Positions 42,512 to 50,677 of a stretch of DNA of 64,000 nucleotides are shown one piece after another (the stretch's first letter is position 1; the number at the start of each line of letters is the position of its first letter). The notes under the pieces are model-generated. The model saw nothing but the letters and a program-made list of their open reading frames with translations, searched no databases and was not told where the DNA came from. This stretch comes from JBBQVS01 sp964250765 (GTDB taxonomy: Bacteria > Chloroflexota > Ktedonobacteria > Ktedonobacterales > Ktedonobacteraceae), in assembly GCA_964250765.1 (NCBI GenBank), contig CAXUHF010000011.1:6361-70360 (forward strand), given 5' to 3'. The translations under genes and the position numbers were made by a program.

Positions 42512-42961
42512 ATGGAACAGACACTTATTATCGTAAAACCCGAAGGGGTACAGCGCGGCATTATTGGTAATGTACTTGCGCGTTTTGAGCAACGTGGACT
42601 CAAATTTGCCGCGCTAAAACTTATTCACATCACGCCGGAACTTGCCGAGGAACACTACGGCGTACATAAAGGCAAGGGCTTTTATCCTGGTCTGGTCAAG
42701 CATATTACCTCTGGACCTGTTGTTGTCGGCGTGGTAGAGGGACCAAAGGCCATTAGCGTTGTACGCACAACAATGGGTGCTACAAACGCAGCCGAGGCCA
42801 TTCCTGGCACTATTCGTGGTGACTACGCTATTGAAATTGGTTTCAATATCATTCACGGCTCAGACAGTCCAGAGAATGCAACAAAGGAAATTAACCTGTT
42901 CTTCAAGCCGGAAGAGTTGGTAAGCTATACTGTTGTCACAGAACCCTGGGTTCACGAATAA
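42512..42961 (+). CDS. ndk: Nucleoside diphosphate kinase
   Basis: A 149-residue Ndk of usual size. MEQTLIIVKPEGVQRGIIGNV starts the fold, and the catalytic histidine lies in NIIHGSDSPENA, with VVVGVVEGPKAI and GATNAAEAIPGTIRGD typical of the family. It equilibrates NTP pools and may feed GTP to a Roadblock-linked GTPase, though that is speculation. ATG 42512 is used because the Ndk fold begins there; GAAGGAG lies unusually far upstream, about 14 nt. The stop codon lies inside a 77-bp hairpin. Confidence 0.97.
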   Translation: MEQTLIIVKPEGVQRGIIGNVLARFEQRGLKFAALKLIHITPELAEEHYGVHKGKGFYPGLVKHITSGPVVVGVVEGPKAISVVRTTMGATNAAEAIPGTIRGDYAIEIGFNIIHGSDSPENATKEINLFFKPEELVSYTVVTEPWVHE

Positions 42962-43034
42962 AACTAGGTAGGACACACAAAGACGCCAGTAGGCTCGACC
43001 TACTGGCGTCTTTGTGTGTCCTACCTAGTTTTAT
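42958..43034. terminator. 77-bp bidirectional terminator palindrome
   Basis: Perfect 36-bp arms (beginning ATAAAACTAGGTAGG) around CTCGA. The ndk stop (42959-42961) and the stop of the convergent Cys-rich gene (43031-43033) both lie inside the outer arms. The arms are far longer than a normal intrinsic terminator. Confidence 0.8.
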
Positions 43035-43306
43035 AATGATGCTAGAGGCGTCTCTTCGTGAGTAGGAGCTTGCTTCGCGCGCTTTTTCTCTGCGAGTCGC
43101 CAGCAGCATGTCTTACTCCGAAAACACTTTTCCTGCTCTTCTTGTGTGACTGGAGGAGTATTTTTCAAACAAAAGACCTGATACATTGGCTCACCAGCGT
43201 TCACGTCGTTACAAGGAAACCAACGCTCACGGTAGAATGGACAGGCATTCCTATGCTTACGCCAATTTGAGTTTTCAGATGGATTTGTGTTTATTGTGCC
43301 CGCCAA
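43031..43306 (-). CDS. Small cysteine-rich protein, unknown
   Basis: A 91-residue protein with six cysteines, spaced CPFYRERWFPC...FC...KCFRSKTCC, and a basic C-terminus with KKRAKQ. The spacing suggests a metal site but matches no family I recognise. The start is TTG with a strong Shine-Dalgarno (GGAAGG, 8 nt). It converges on ndk, and its stop codon is within the shared palindrome, which supports a real transcribed gene end. Confidence 0.6.
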   Translation of the reverse strand: MAGTINTNPSENSNWRKHRNACPFYRERWFPCNDVNAGEPMYQVFCLKNTPPVTQEEQEKCFRSKTCCWRLAEKKRAKQAPTHEETPLASL

Positions 43307-43512
43307 CCGGATATCCTTCCTAACTGTATGGGAGTAGTGGTTATGAATTGTATTTTACTACGCGCTGCCTGGACGTTATTGGCAGTTTGTATCATAATAA
43401 ATTTGCGATAAACGTAGTATACCACATCATCTTTAGAACAATAGAAGTATGACTACAGACAAAAAGGCACTCTTTATGGTATACTTGTATATGGAAAGAC
43501 GAGAGAGAAACA

Positions 43513-44286
43513 GTGGTTGAGCAAAAATTAGAGCAGACTCCTTGGTCCCTTCGACAAACGCTGATTGGTACGTTCTTCACCCTTGTTCCCTGGATAATTC
43601 TTGCTCTTGGCCTTGCTGGTCTTAATACAAGTGGAAAGCCAACACAACCTCATCGTCTCTCACCACAAGCGGACCTGATCAGTGCCATTGTTACCTTTCT
43701 CTTCTCAGTCTTGGTCGAGGGAGCCTTTCTTATTGCGCCATTTTACTTCGCTAACCGTACTGTTTCAGCTTTCGGCAATCATTGGCGTTCAGTATTCAAT
43801 GCGTTAGGCTTTAGACGCTTTCAATGGCTGAGTACATTGAGCATGATCGTCTTGCTATTCCTGGCTTTTTATCTCATTAACGGTTTCTATCAGTATGTTA
43901 TCACTGTATTTCATTTGAATTTACAGACGAACGATCAAGTGATTTTACAACAAAGCAAAGATGCGCCATTAACGACGTATGCAACCCTCATTGCAAGTGT
44001 GCTGGTTGCACCTATTTGTGAGGAAACTTTCTTTCGCGGCTTCGTCTTCGCAGGCTTCCTTAATCGCATGCCTGTCGTGGTAGCAATTCTCCTGAGTTCA
44101 TTGCTCTTTGCAATCGCGCACGCCGACCTCGGCTCCTTTGCTGTCCTCTTTTTCATCGGTCTTGCTCTAGCTTTTGTACGCTGGCGTACACGTTCAATTT
44201 GGCCCGGTATCCTGCTCCATTTGCTCAACAATGGTGTTGGTGCATTGGTGATTGTGCTGGTTATGATGGGCGTGCTGAAGCAATAA
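43513..44286 (+). CDS. CPBP-family intramembrane metalloprotease
   Basis: A 257-residue protein with about seven membrane helices. The Abi/CPBP (Rce1-like) motifs are complete: EETFFRGF (EExxxR), FAIAHADLG (FxxxH) and HLLNNGVG (HxxxN) in the C-terminal half. Members cleave within or next to the membrane, for example prenylated proteins or bacteriocin-immunity targets. The start is GTG at 43513, with a weak purine-rich stretch upstream. It is monocistronic. Confidence 0.92.
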   Translation: MVEQKLEQTPWSLRQTLIGTFFTLVPWIILALGLAGLNTSGKPTQPHRLSPQADLISAIVTFLFSVLVEGAFLIAPFYFANRTVSAFGNHWRSVFNALGFRRFQWLSTLSMIVLLFLAFYLINGFYQYVITVFHLNLQTNDQVILQQSKDAPLTTYATLIASVLVAPICEETFFRGFVFAGFLNRMPVVVAILLSSLLFAIAHADLGSFAVLFFIGLALAFVRWRTRSIWPGILLHLLNNGVGALVIVLVMMGVLKQ

Positions 44287-44315
44287 TAAGAAATGTTCTT
44301 GAACTATGAACTACA

Positions 44316-44957
44316 TCATCCTTCGACCAAAGAGTGCTTTATTGGTTGTCTGAGAATGGTGTGCATCTTTTCTGGAGCCGTTTTGCGTGGATCACTAAGA
44401 TAAATTTCATGATGTTTGCCTTGAGCGAGATAGTGATGTTCTACAATAAATTGTTCAATCCTCTCGATGGTTTGTCCCTCAGTGGCAAATGGACCGACAT
44501 GCATAATCTGAACTGCTGTCCCTTCGTGAAGGCTTTCTAAGCGCATTTTGTCCAGTATAGGCAGACTTTTCTTCCGTTTCACCTGTGTCAGAGCAGTAGT
44601 AAACCATTCATCGTTTACAACATTCGGTTGCATAATCATCATTGTCCACTGCCAGTTTTCCCGACTGACGTTCCTGCTGCCCTCTGCTCCTGCCCACCAT
44701 AAACCCTCAAGAGGCATGACAGCATAATCGAGCGTAACTTCCTTCTTGAGCAGAAATTTTATAGTATAGGCAACCGAGTAGAGTGCTTCAATAGCATCTT
44801 TATACTCCTGAGCGGTATTTGGGTCGCCCCTTCCGTCCAGCATCAAAAAGATCATATCGGGAACCTCAACTACTGTTACCTCTCGTGCTGAGGGATTGTA
44901 CAAGTGTTTGAGGTCTTTTTTGAAGTCTTGTTTTGCTGTTCCAAGTTCTTTACTCAT
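44316..44957 (-). CDS. GyrI-like small-molecule-binding domain protein
   Basis: A 213-residue protein of the GyrI-like/BmrR effector-binding fold without a DNA-binding domain. VTVVEVPDMIFLMLDGRGDPN at the N-terminus and AVQIMHVGPFATEGQTIERI with YLSDPRKTAPEKMHTILRQ at the C-terminus are typical of the stand-alone group. It may bind or hydrolyse cytotoxic amphiphiles. AGGAGAG precedes ATG 44957. It converges with the CPBP gene. Confidence 0.88.
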   Translation of the reverse strand: MSKELGTAKQDFKKDLKHLYNPSAREVTVVEVPDMIFLMLDGRGDPNTAQEYKDAIEALYSVAYTIKFLLKKEVTLDYAVMPLEGLWWAGAEGSRNVSRENWQWTMMIMQPNVVNDEWFTTALTQVKRKKSLPILDKMRLESLHEGTAVQIMHVGPFATEGQTIERIEQFIVEHHYLAQGKHHEIYLSDPRKTAPEKMHTILRQPIKHSLVEG

Positions 44958-45095
44958 AACTCTCCTATGTCCAGTGTTCGCTAAATCTGTAATCAAGAAC
45001 AACTGCTATGTTACATAATATTACAACTCACTGTTCACTTTGGTCTAATAAAAAACGTGTTATTATCATGAAATATTCAAGAAGGATGTGAGCAA

Positions 45096-45695
45096 ATGAG
45101 AAACGTAGAAATCCAGAATAAACGTACCGTGTTCGATGACAAGTTCAAAATAGATGAGGCTACTCTGCGCTTCCAAAAGTTTAATGGTCAGATGAGCGAT
45201 ACCGTACATCGGCTTGTATTTGAGCGTGGTGATTCGGCGGCAGCCCTGCTCTTAAATAAAGATACACAAAAGGTTCTGCTCATAGAGCAATTTCGATATC
45301 CTGCCTATGAAAAAGGACCAGGATGGATACAAGAGGTGGTTGCTGGCGTCATCGACAAGGGCGAGCAACCCGAAGAGACGATTCGACGCGAAATCCGTGA
45401 AGAAATCGGTTACGAGGTACGCGAACCATTGACACATATTGCCACGTTCTACGTCTCGCCAGGAGGGACATCCGAACGCAACATGCTCTACTACGTCGAA
45501 GTCAGCAACGCTGACCGCGTTTCCCAAGGTGGAGGAAAAGTATCTGAGCACGAAGATATCGAACTGGTAGAAATGACGCTCCCCGAATTGTGGCAAGCAT
45601 TAGATAATGGCGATATCGTGGACGCCAAGACGCTAATTGCTGCGCAATGGTTGCGGAACAAGCTCAATAATAAATCCTCTGACACTGTAAAGTAG
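45096..45695 (+). CDS. Nudix hydrolase, ADP-sugar/GDP-mannose pyrophosphatase type
   Basis: A 199-residue protein of the ADP-ribose/GDP-mannose pyrophosphatase group. An N-terminal beta extension precedes the domain, and the line VLLIEQFRYPAYEKGPGWIQE is typical. The Nudix box is AGVIDKGEQPEETIRREIREEIGYEV, with catalytic glutamates in REIREE. GGATG lies before ATG 45096. It should cleave nucleoside diphosphate sugars to nucleotide monophosphate and sugar phosphate. Confidence 0.92.
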   Translation: MRNVEIQNKRTVFDDKFKIDEATLRFQKFNGQMSDTVHRLVFERGDSAAALLLNKDTQKVLLIEQFRYPAYEKGPGWIQEVVAGVIDKGEQPEETIRREIREEIGYEVREPLTHIATFYVSPGGTSERNMLYYVEVSNADRVSQGGGKVSEHEDIELVEMTLPELWQALDNGDIVDAKTLIAAQWLRNKLNNKSSDTVK

Positions 45696-45713
45696 CTTTT
45701 TTACATGGATAAG

Positions 45714-45746
45714 TAGGGCATCATACTTTAAGCTCTAGATGCCCTA
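45714..45746. terminator. Terminator hairpin between convergent genes
   Basis: Nine-bp stem TAGGGCATC/GATGCCCTA with a 15-nt loop between the convergent Nudix and methyltransferase genes. A T-run lies on neither side in the ideal place, so it is weak. Confidence 0.45.
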
Positions 45747-45752
45747 TAACTC

Positions 45753-46520
45753 TCAGTAGTGACGCTCTTTTTGCAAGTACTCTATTGCACCTCCAAACGT
45801 AAATGTTTCACTTGTACTCTGAAACAAAGGTGCAACTTCCGCAACAAGCCACATGTGAACGTCCTCGGCTCGCTCTTTTCCTTGCTCGACAGATGCAATC
45901 ACATTGCTTTGAGTTATAAGATAGTCGGCTAGTGCTTCAGGCGTGAATGCTATATCATTGGTGTAGTGTTCGCGTCTGAGTAAGCGGAAATCATAGTGCT
46001 GTACATCGCTTTCTGTTAAAGGCAGATTGTTGCGTGGAGGTATAGGATAGCGGTCAAGATAGTTTGTACGACTCCAATGTTCAAGTGCTGGATTTTCTAC
46101 AATTCTTCCCGTAAAGCCATTGCCATAAATAATAAGCCAACTCTGTGAATGAAGTACACGAGATGCTTCTGCTAGGAAATGCGAACGATCAAGCCAGTGG
46201 AAAGCAGATGCGACAGTAACAAGATCAAACGAGGCATCAGGAAACGGCAACTGCTCTGCTGGACTGCAAATGTAGCGGATACGGGAATCTAGTTGTGCTT
46301 CATTAAGCATTTCCTGCGAGCTATCAGTTCCAACAATTTCGTTGGCTATAGCTTTGAGGGCTATTGTTGATTGTCCTGTTCCACAGCCCACATCAAGAGC
46401 ATTTTGTAGTGACTGCTGTAGATTGAGAAATGCTTTGATTCTTTGCATAACAATGGGATGAAAATATGGTCGAGCGTTGGCATAACGTTTGGCTGCACTC
46501 TTATGTGCAAAATAGTTCAT
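45753..46520 (-). CDS. Class I SAM-dependent methyltransferase
   Basis: A 255-residue methyltransferase with motif I LDVGCGTGQST (near 40-50), the acidic strand-2 end IVGTDSSQEML and the post-II motif FDLVTVASAFHWLD. The HWLD step is typical of the Methyltransf_11/YcgJ-like group acting on small molecules. The start at 46520 has AAGGGA upstream. Its upstream neighbour is the phosphotransferase-like gene, only 14 bp away, so the two are in one transcript. Confidence 0.9.
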   Translation of the reverse strand: MNYFAHKSAAKRYANARPYFHPIVMQRIKAFLNLQQSLQNALDVGCGTGQSTIALKAIANEIVGTDSSQEMLNEAQLDSRIRYICSPAEQLPFPDASFDLVTVASAFHWLDRSHFLAEASRVLHSQSWLIIYGNGFTGRIVENPALEHWSRTNYLDRYPIPPRNNLPLTESDVQHYDFRLLRREHYTNDIAFTPEALADYLITQSNVIASVEQGKERAEDVHMWLVAEVAPLFQSTSETFTFGGAIEYLQKERHY

Positions 46521-46534
46521 ATGTGGATGTCCCT

Positions 46535-47464
46535 TCACGAAGAAGTTATCTTTGTACTTTCAATGTCTGTGATCCACTGCTCAATAGTATCTCTCATTCT
46601 TTCAAACCAGGTGTCACTTTCTTTTGTCATTAGTCTTACCATAAAGTCTAGTGCGTGTATTGCAGCGTAAAGGTCAACAACTTTGCGCTGTTCATTTGTC
46701 AATTCCCAAATGTGACATAGTTCTTCAACATAAAAGAATGTTTGAGTACCTATGTTGCTAAGCACCGCTGTTTTCGTTAGACCAATCATCCATAAAGGGT
46801 CGCCGTAACAAACATTGTCAAAATCTACAAGCCCTTGTAACTCTCCGTCCAAGACAATTACATTCTTTGTGGTTACGTCGTCTAAGAAACATGTAGGTTG
46901 TACCTGAATTAAATACGGTTCAAAGAGAAGCAAGACACGCGCTAATCTTGTCTTCCATCGACTAAGAACGTCATCATAAGTATGACTAGTAAATCTATTC
47001 ATCTCGAACTGTAAAAGCTCTATCCATGATGAAAATGCTCCTTGCTCCCCAATAGATACATAGCCAAATCCCTTATTCATTGGAAGTAGTGTTACCTTCC
47101 GTTGGAAAAAGACAATTTGTTCGGCTACTCTTGTCATCTGGACATGTGTCATATCCACTAACTCATAACGTAAGTCACGTCCAGGTACTTTCTCCAAAAT
47201 CATGTAAGCAGAAGAATACTTTCTCTGCGTCAAATCGGTAGCGAGTACTTGAGGAACTGGTAAACCCAATTGAGCCAAAATCTTGAGGTTGTGTTGTGTT
47301 TTGGCGAAGACTTGTGCATTTTTGTTGGTTCGTATAATAATGTTGCGGTTCGGAAGTGTAACATCATATACAATACTGTTATGTCCAAATGTCATATGAG
47401 TAGCAGCAAGCGGTTGTATCCCAAGGATATCAGAAACAATTTCCATCACTTGCTGTTCATTCAT
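46535..47464 (-). CDS. Aminoglycoside-phosphotransferase-like kinase
   Basis: A 309-residue APH-fold kinase. The N-lobe ends in IIIRTNKNAQVFAK (ATP-site lysine). The catalytic loop reads FLDDVTTKNVIV in place of the usual HGDLHxxNxLV, keeping the Asp and Asn, and the Mg2+ motif is VDFDN. Loss of the loop His and Gly marks a divergent branch; phosphorylation of a small alcohol substrate or antibiotic is likely. It is followed by a methyltransferase gene in the same transcript, a pairing also seen in small-molecule modification or resistance loci. Confidence 0.85.
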   Translation of the reverse strand: MNEQQVMEIVSDILGIQPLAATHMTFGHNSIVYDVTLPNRNIIIRTNKNAQVFAKTQHNLKILAQLGLPVPQVLATDLTQRKYSSAYMILEKVPGRDLRYELVDMTHVQMTRVAEQIVFFQRKVTLLPMNKGFGYVSIGEQGAFSSWIELLQFEMNRFTSHTYDDVLSRWKTRLARVLLLFEPYLIQVQPTCFLDDVTTKNVIVLDGELQGLVDFDNVCYGDPLWMIGLTKTAVLSNIGTQTFFYVEELCHIWELTNEQRKVVDLYAAIHALDFMVRLMTKESDTWFERMRDTIEQWITDIESTKITSS

Positions 47465-47480
47465 GCTAAGTTGCTGTCCT

Positions 47481-48320
47481 TCATGTATAACTACTTATTT
47501 CACCCTGAACTACTCTTATCACTCCTAATAACACACAAAGCAAAAGTACTTGCGAGAAAAAGAATGGCGTACCGAGCGTATCATTGTTCATTAATGGGAC
47601 AAATAAAAGCAGGAGTGCCGCTATCCCAAAAAGAAATGTAATACAGGGTTGACTTCTCCAACAGGAAGGGCGCAACCACCAAATAGCAACACAAAGGGAA
47701 AGTAAAACAGTTGTCGTTGCGCTGATAAGCACTCTTGCGTGATGCGGGTCTGTTCGAGAGAGTATGTATAGTACTGCAACAGTGCCTCCACCTACAAACG
47801 GGACTAACCAGAAAAATAGACTATCCCAACGTCGAAGCGGAATACGATGTGTGGAAAAACAGATAAAGGTTGCAAGGAGCGCACATGCCGTTACTTCCTG
47901 AAATTGAAGAGCAATGAGTGAACGTCCACTTATGCCAAGTAGTGTTGCTACATAACTTGCACCTGTGAAGACTGCCCAAATACTCCCAAAGATACTTCCT
48001 ATACGTATCCACGTAGAACGTCCCTTGATGCTAAGAACAATTAAGCTGGTCAATATAAATAGCGCGTGGATGAGGAGTACCCATTCAGCTTTGTATGCTT
48101 TATTCAGCCACCCTTGCGTGAGCAAACTTTCGACGCTTAAACCAACGGCTACAGTCAAAAAAAAGAGCAGAATGAAGCGTGGCGTCCAGACGGTAGGCGA
48201 AGAGGGAACTTTCTTCTCTGCATCCTGTATCGGTTGGATACCACTCTCTTGTGTTTCCTCAACTATTACAGTCGAGGTATTGGACGCGACGTTCTCAGGT
48301 TGTGTAACAAAATCTGCCAT
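47481..48320 (-). CDS. Polytopic membrane protein, unknown
   Basis: A 279-residue protein with a hydrophilic N-terminal tail of about 45 residues (acidic, Ser/Thr-rich) followed by about eight hydrophobic helices ending in VLLLCVLLGVIRVV. No transport or catalytic motif is visible. It lies 16 bp upstream of the APH-like gene on the same strand and probably heads that transcript. Its ribosome binding site is weak. Confidence 0.7.
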   Translation of the reverse strand: MADFVTQPENVASNTSTVIVEETQESGIQPIQDAEKKVPSSPTVWTPRFILLFFLTVAVGLSVESLLTQGWLNKAYKAEWVLLIHALFILTSLIVLSIKGRSTWIRIGSIFGSIWAVFTGASYVATLLGISGRSLIALQFQEVTACALLATFICFSTHRIPLRRWDSLFFWLVPFVGGGTVAVLYILSRTDPHHARVLISATTTVLLSLCVAIWWLRPSCWRSQPCITFLFGIAALLLLFVPLMNNDTLGTPFFFSQVLLLCVLLGVIRVVQGEISSYT

Positions 48321-48404
48321 AGCAAGGACACTCTCTTTATTTTTTGTGGTCCTTCTTGATAACGAATAGACATGCGTGTTAGGTACAGATACAACTGTAC
48401 CATA

Positions 48405-49085
48405 TCAACGTATTGGAGGCCAAAGCCACTCGTAGAGTGCGGGATGTACTTTGAGTAGATAAAGAATACGAATGAGAACAACAGTAAGTTGTGTACGGAG
48501 CAGACCCCAATGCTGATGCCGACGTGCAGAGGTCTCAACCTCAGCGTTGAGCAACACGACATTTCCCGCTTTTCCCATACGTTCGCTGTAGTCAACGTCT
48601 TCCATAAAAGGCCATTCTCGATAGCCTCCTAACCTTTGAAAAACATCGCGTCGTGTGAAAATAGCCTGATCGCCTGTATAACTCTTTGTACGCAACGAGC
48701 GTTGTGTGATATTCTCGCAGATACGCCGATAGATAGGACGTGTATCATCGAAACGCATCCGAAACGCGCCACCGTCTACGCTGTCATCCTGCATCACGGC
48801 AAGCAATTCGGCAATGCCAGCTTGCTCAGGAAATGTGTCAGCATGGAGAAAAAGCAAGATATTTCCTTGTGTTGCTGCTACACCTGCATTCAGTTGTCCA
48901 CCACGTCCACGCTTCGCGGCGATAACACGCACATGCTTACTCGCAATCGCAACGGTCTTGTCGGTACTTTCGCCATCGACAACAAGAATTTCGGCATCGG
49001 AAGCACATTCCTGTATACACAAAAGCGTTTTCTCAATCCAAGCCTCCTCATTAAATATCGGGATAATAACCGAAAGTTGTGGCAT
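48405..49085 (-). CDS. Family 2 glycosyltransferase, TIGR04283-like, copy A
   Basis: A 226-residue GT-A fold transferase. It has LSVIIPIFNEE, ILVVDGESTDKT, the DxD-like LFLHADT and a GGYREWPFMEDVDYSERM acceptor-loop. The family is known as rSAM/selenodomain-associated transferase 2 and is typically found as a pair with another transferase, as here. The chosen start at 49085 has AAGGA 7 nt upstream. It lies 11 bp downstream of copy B (49097-49780), in one transcript. Confidence 0.9.
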   Translation of the reverse strand: MPQLSVIIPIFNEEAWIEKTLLCIQECASDAEILVVDGESTDKTVAIASKHVRVIAAKRGRGGQLNAGVAATQGNILLFLHADTFPEQAGIAELLAVMQDDSVDGGAFRMRFDDTRPIYRRICENITQRSLRTKSYTGDQAIFTRRDVFQRLGGYREWPFMEDVDYSERMGKAGNVVLLNAEVETSARRHQHWGLLRTQLTVVLIRILYLLKVHPALYEWLWPPIR

Positions 49086-49096
49086 AGATAGGTCCT

Positions 49097-49780
49097 TCAA
49101 CGTATATCAAGGTACATCTGTTGTAGGCGCAAAGGCGATGTGCCGAATTTGTAGAGTGTGCGGAGATACCACATAAATAACACGCTACGTAACAAGCCTG
49201 TCTTTTCGTGCCGTCGTGCTGATGTTGTCACGTAGGAAGGCACCAACACAACTCTCCCGATTGTGCGCAAGCGTGCGATGATTTCCAGGTCTTCCATCAA
49301 TGGCTGGTCAGGATACCCCCCGATTGCTCGAAAGCTCTCAGCACGAATAAAATATGCTTGGTCGCCTGTAAACACATTAGTGATGCGTGAGCGCAGATTG
49401 GTAGCGAAGGCAACAAGCTTATAGAGCAGTTTATCACAATTAAAACAGAGTTTGAATGCACCAGCTACAACTTTTGGTGACGCGAGAGCTTGCTCGATAG
49501 CATCAAAAGCATTATTAGGTAACAGTGTGTCAGCGTGGAGAAAGAGAAGAATATTCCCTCTTGCTGCCTTTGCTCCACAATTCATTTGTGTGGCGCGACC
49601 TCGTGTTGAATGAATGATTGTGCCATAGCGTTCAGCAATAGTCACGGTAGCATCTGTACTACCACCATCTACAATAAGCAACTCGTACTCATGGGAGGCG
49701 CATTGTTGTGTGAGGGGCAAAAGATATTGTTCTAATACTGCCTCCTCATTCAACACTGGCATGATAATCGAGTAGCGCAT
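49097..49780 (-). CDS. Family 2 glycosyltransferase, TIGR04283-like, copy B
   Basis: A 227-residue paralogue of the gene just downstream, with the same landmarks: YSIIMPVLNEE, LLIVDGGSTDAT, ILLFLHADT and GGYPDQPLMEDLEIIARL. The two copies are about equally long and arose by duplication. Members probably transfer sugars to a small acceptor or lipid; the acceptor is unknown. GAGAGG lies about 12 nt before the ATG. The promoter region with a hairpin lies between it and the divergent sigma-factor gene. Confidence 0.9.
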   Translation of the reverse strand: MRYSIIMPVLNEEAVLEQYLLPLTQQCASHEYELLIVDGGSTDATVTIAERYGTIIHSTRGRATQMNCGAKAARGNILLFLHADTLLPNNAFDAIEQALASPKVVAGAFKLCFNCDKLLYKLVAFATNLRSRITNVFTGDQAYFIRAESFRAIGGYPDQPLMEDLEIIARLRTIGRVVLVPSYVTTSARRHEKTGLLRSVLFMWYLRTLYKFGTSPLRLQQMYLDIR

Positions 49781-49807
49781 CTTCAGTTGTTACCTCTCAA
49801 ACGAAGA

Positions 49808-49854
49808 CTACGGACATACCCTGTAAAGAGAAACTGTGTAGGGTATGTCCGTAG
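49808..49854. promoter_or_regulatory. Hairpin in the divergent promoter region
   Basis: Perfect 14-bp arms CTACGGACATACCC and complement with a 19-nt loop lie between two divergently transcribed genes. Location in a divergent region argues against a terminator; an operator or a relic of a palindromic element is possible. Confidence 0.45.
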
Positions 49855-49946
49855 CCTCATACATCTTTTTCATTGCGTCCTTTTGGAGATGTCTTCGTCT
49901 TATTATGATGTATTATATGAGAGTCTAGGAGAGGAAAACAAATTAT

Positions 49947-50507
49947 ATGCCGACGACCGAGCAGGCTTGGGATACCTTTCAGATACCCATTAGGCATTTC
50001 ATTCTCAAATACATACATAATGAAGCTATCGCGGAAGACATTCTGCAAGATGTCTTTCTCAAAACGCATATACACATTGAAACACTTCATGACGAAGAAA
50101 AACTTCAATCGTGGCTATATCAAATTGCACGCCACACCATCTATGATTACCATCGCTCTCAGAAGACCATACAAACCCTTCCAGAAACATTTGATATGCT
50201 AGCAGAACCCACTCAGGAGGGCGTGGAACAACTATTGCTTCCTTGTGTCAAGGATATGGTTAATCAACTTCCCTCACGTTATCGAGACGCTATTCTCCTG
50301 ACAGAGTATCAGGGCCTAACACAGAGAGAACTTGCTGAACAGTTACATCTCTCCTTCTCTGGCGCGAAATCAAGAGTACAACGAGCACGCGAGAAGCTCA
50401 AGCAGCAGTTATTGGAATGTTGTCATTTTGTGCTTGACCGTCGAGGAGGCATTATCGAGTATCATCCCAGGAACGAGTGTTGTCTAGCCTGTTCTTGTAC
50501 CATGTAA
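49947..50507 (+). CDS. SigZ-type ECF sigma factor with cysteine-rich tail
   Basis: A 186-residue sigma factor with region 2 (ILKYIHNEAIAEDILQDVFLK, 19-39; SWLYQIARHTIYDYHR, 55-70) and region 4 (LPSRYRDAILLTEYQGLTQRELAEQLHLS, 108-136). After region 4 comes a tail of about 30 residues with CC at 158-159, CC at 178-179 and CxC at 182/184, in ECCHFVLDRRGGIIEYHPRNECCLACSC. Such tails mark SigZ proteins. The next gene is arsM, so the tail may bind arsenite or another soft metal and act as a direct sensor. No anti-sigma gene is present. Confidence 0.88.
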   Translation: MPTTEQAWDTFQIPIRHFILKYIHNEAIAEDILQDVFLKTHIHIETLHDEEKLQSWLYQIARHTIYDYHRSQKTIQTLPETFDMLAEPTQEGVEQLLLPCVKDMVNQLPSRYRDAILLTEYQGLTQRELAEQLHLSFSGAKSRVQRAREKLKQQLLECCHFVLDRRGGIIEYHPRNECCLACSCTM

Positions 50508-50677
50508 CAAAATGTTCTTGAGGGGATATGGTCACGTATCGAGAGCGAATTGCTAGTGCAACCATAGACATCATAAAAGAACTTCTCACGCTTGCGTCCT
50601 TTTAGGCTCTGTACCGTCTATAAAAGCAGAAATTGGCAAGAGGCCAACAAAACAGTTAAGACTAAAGGATAACGAAC

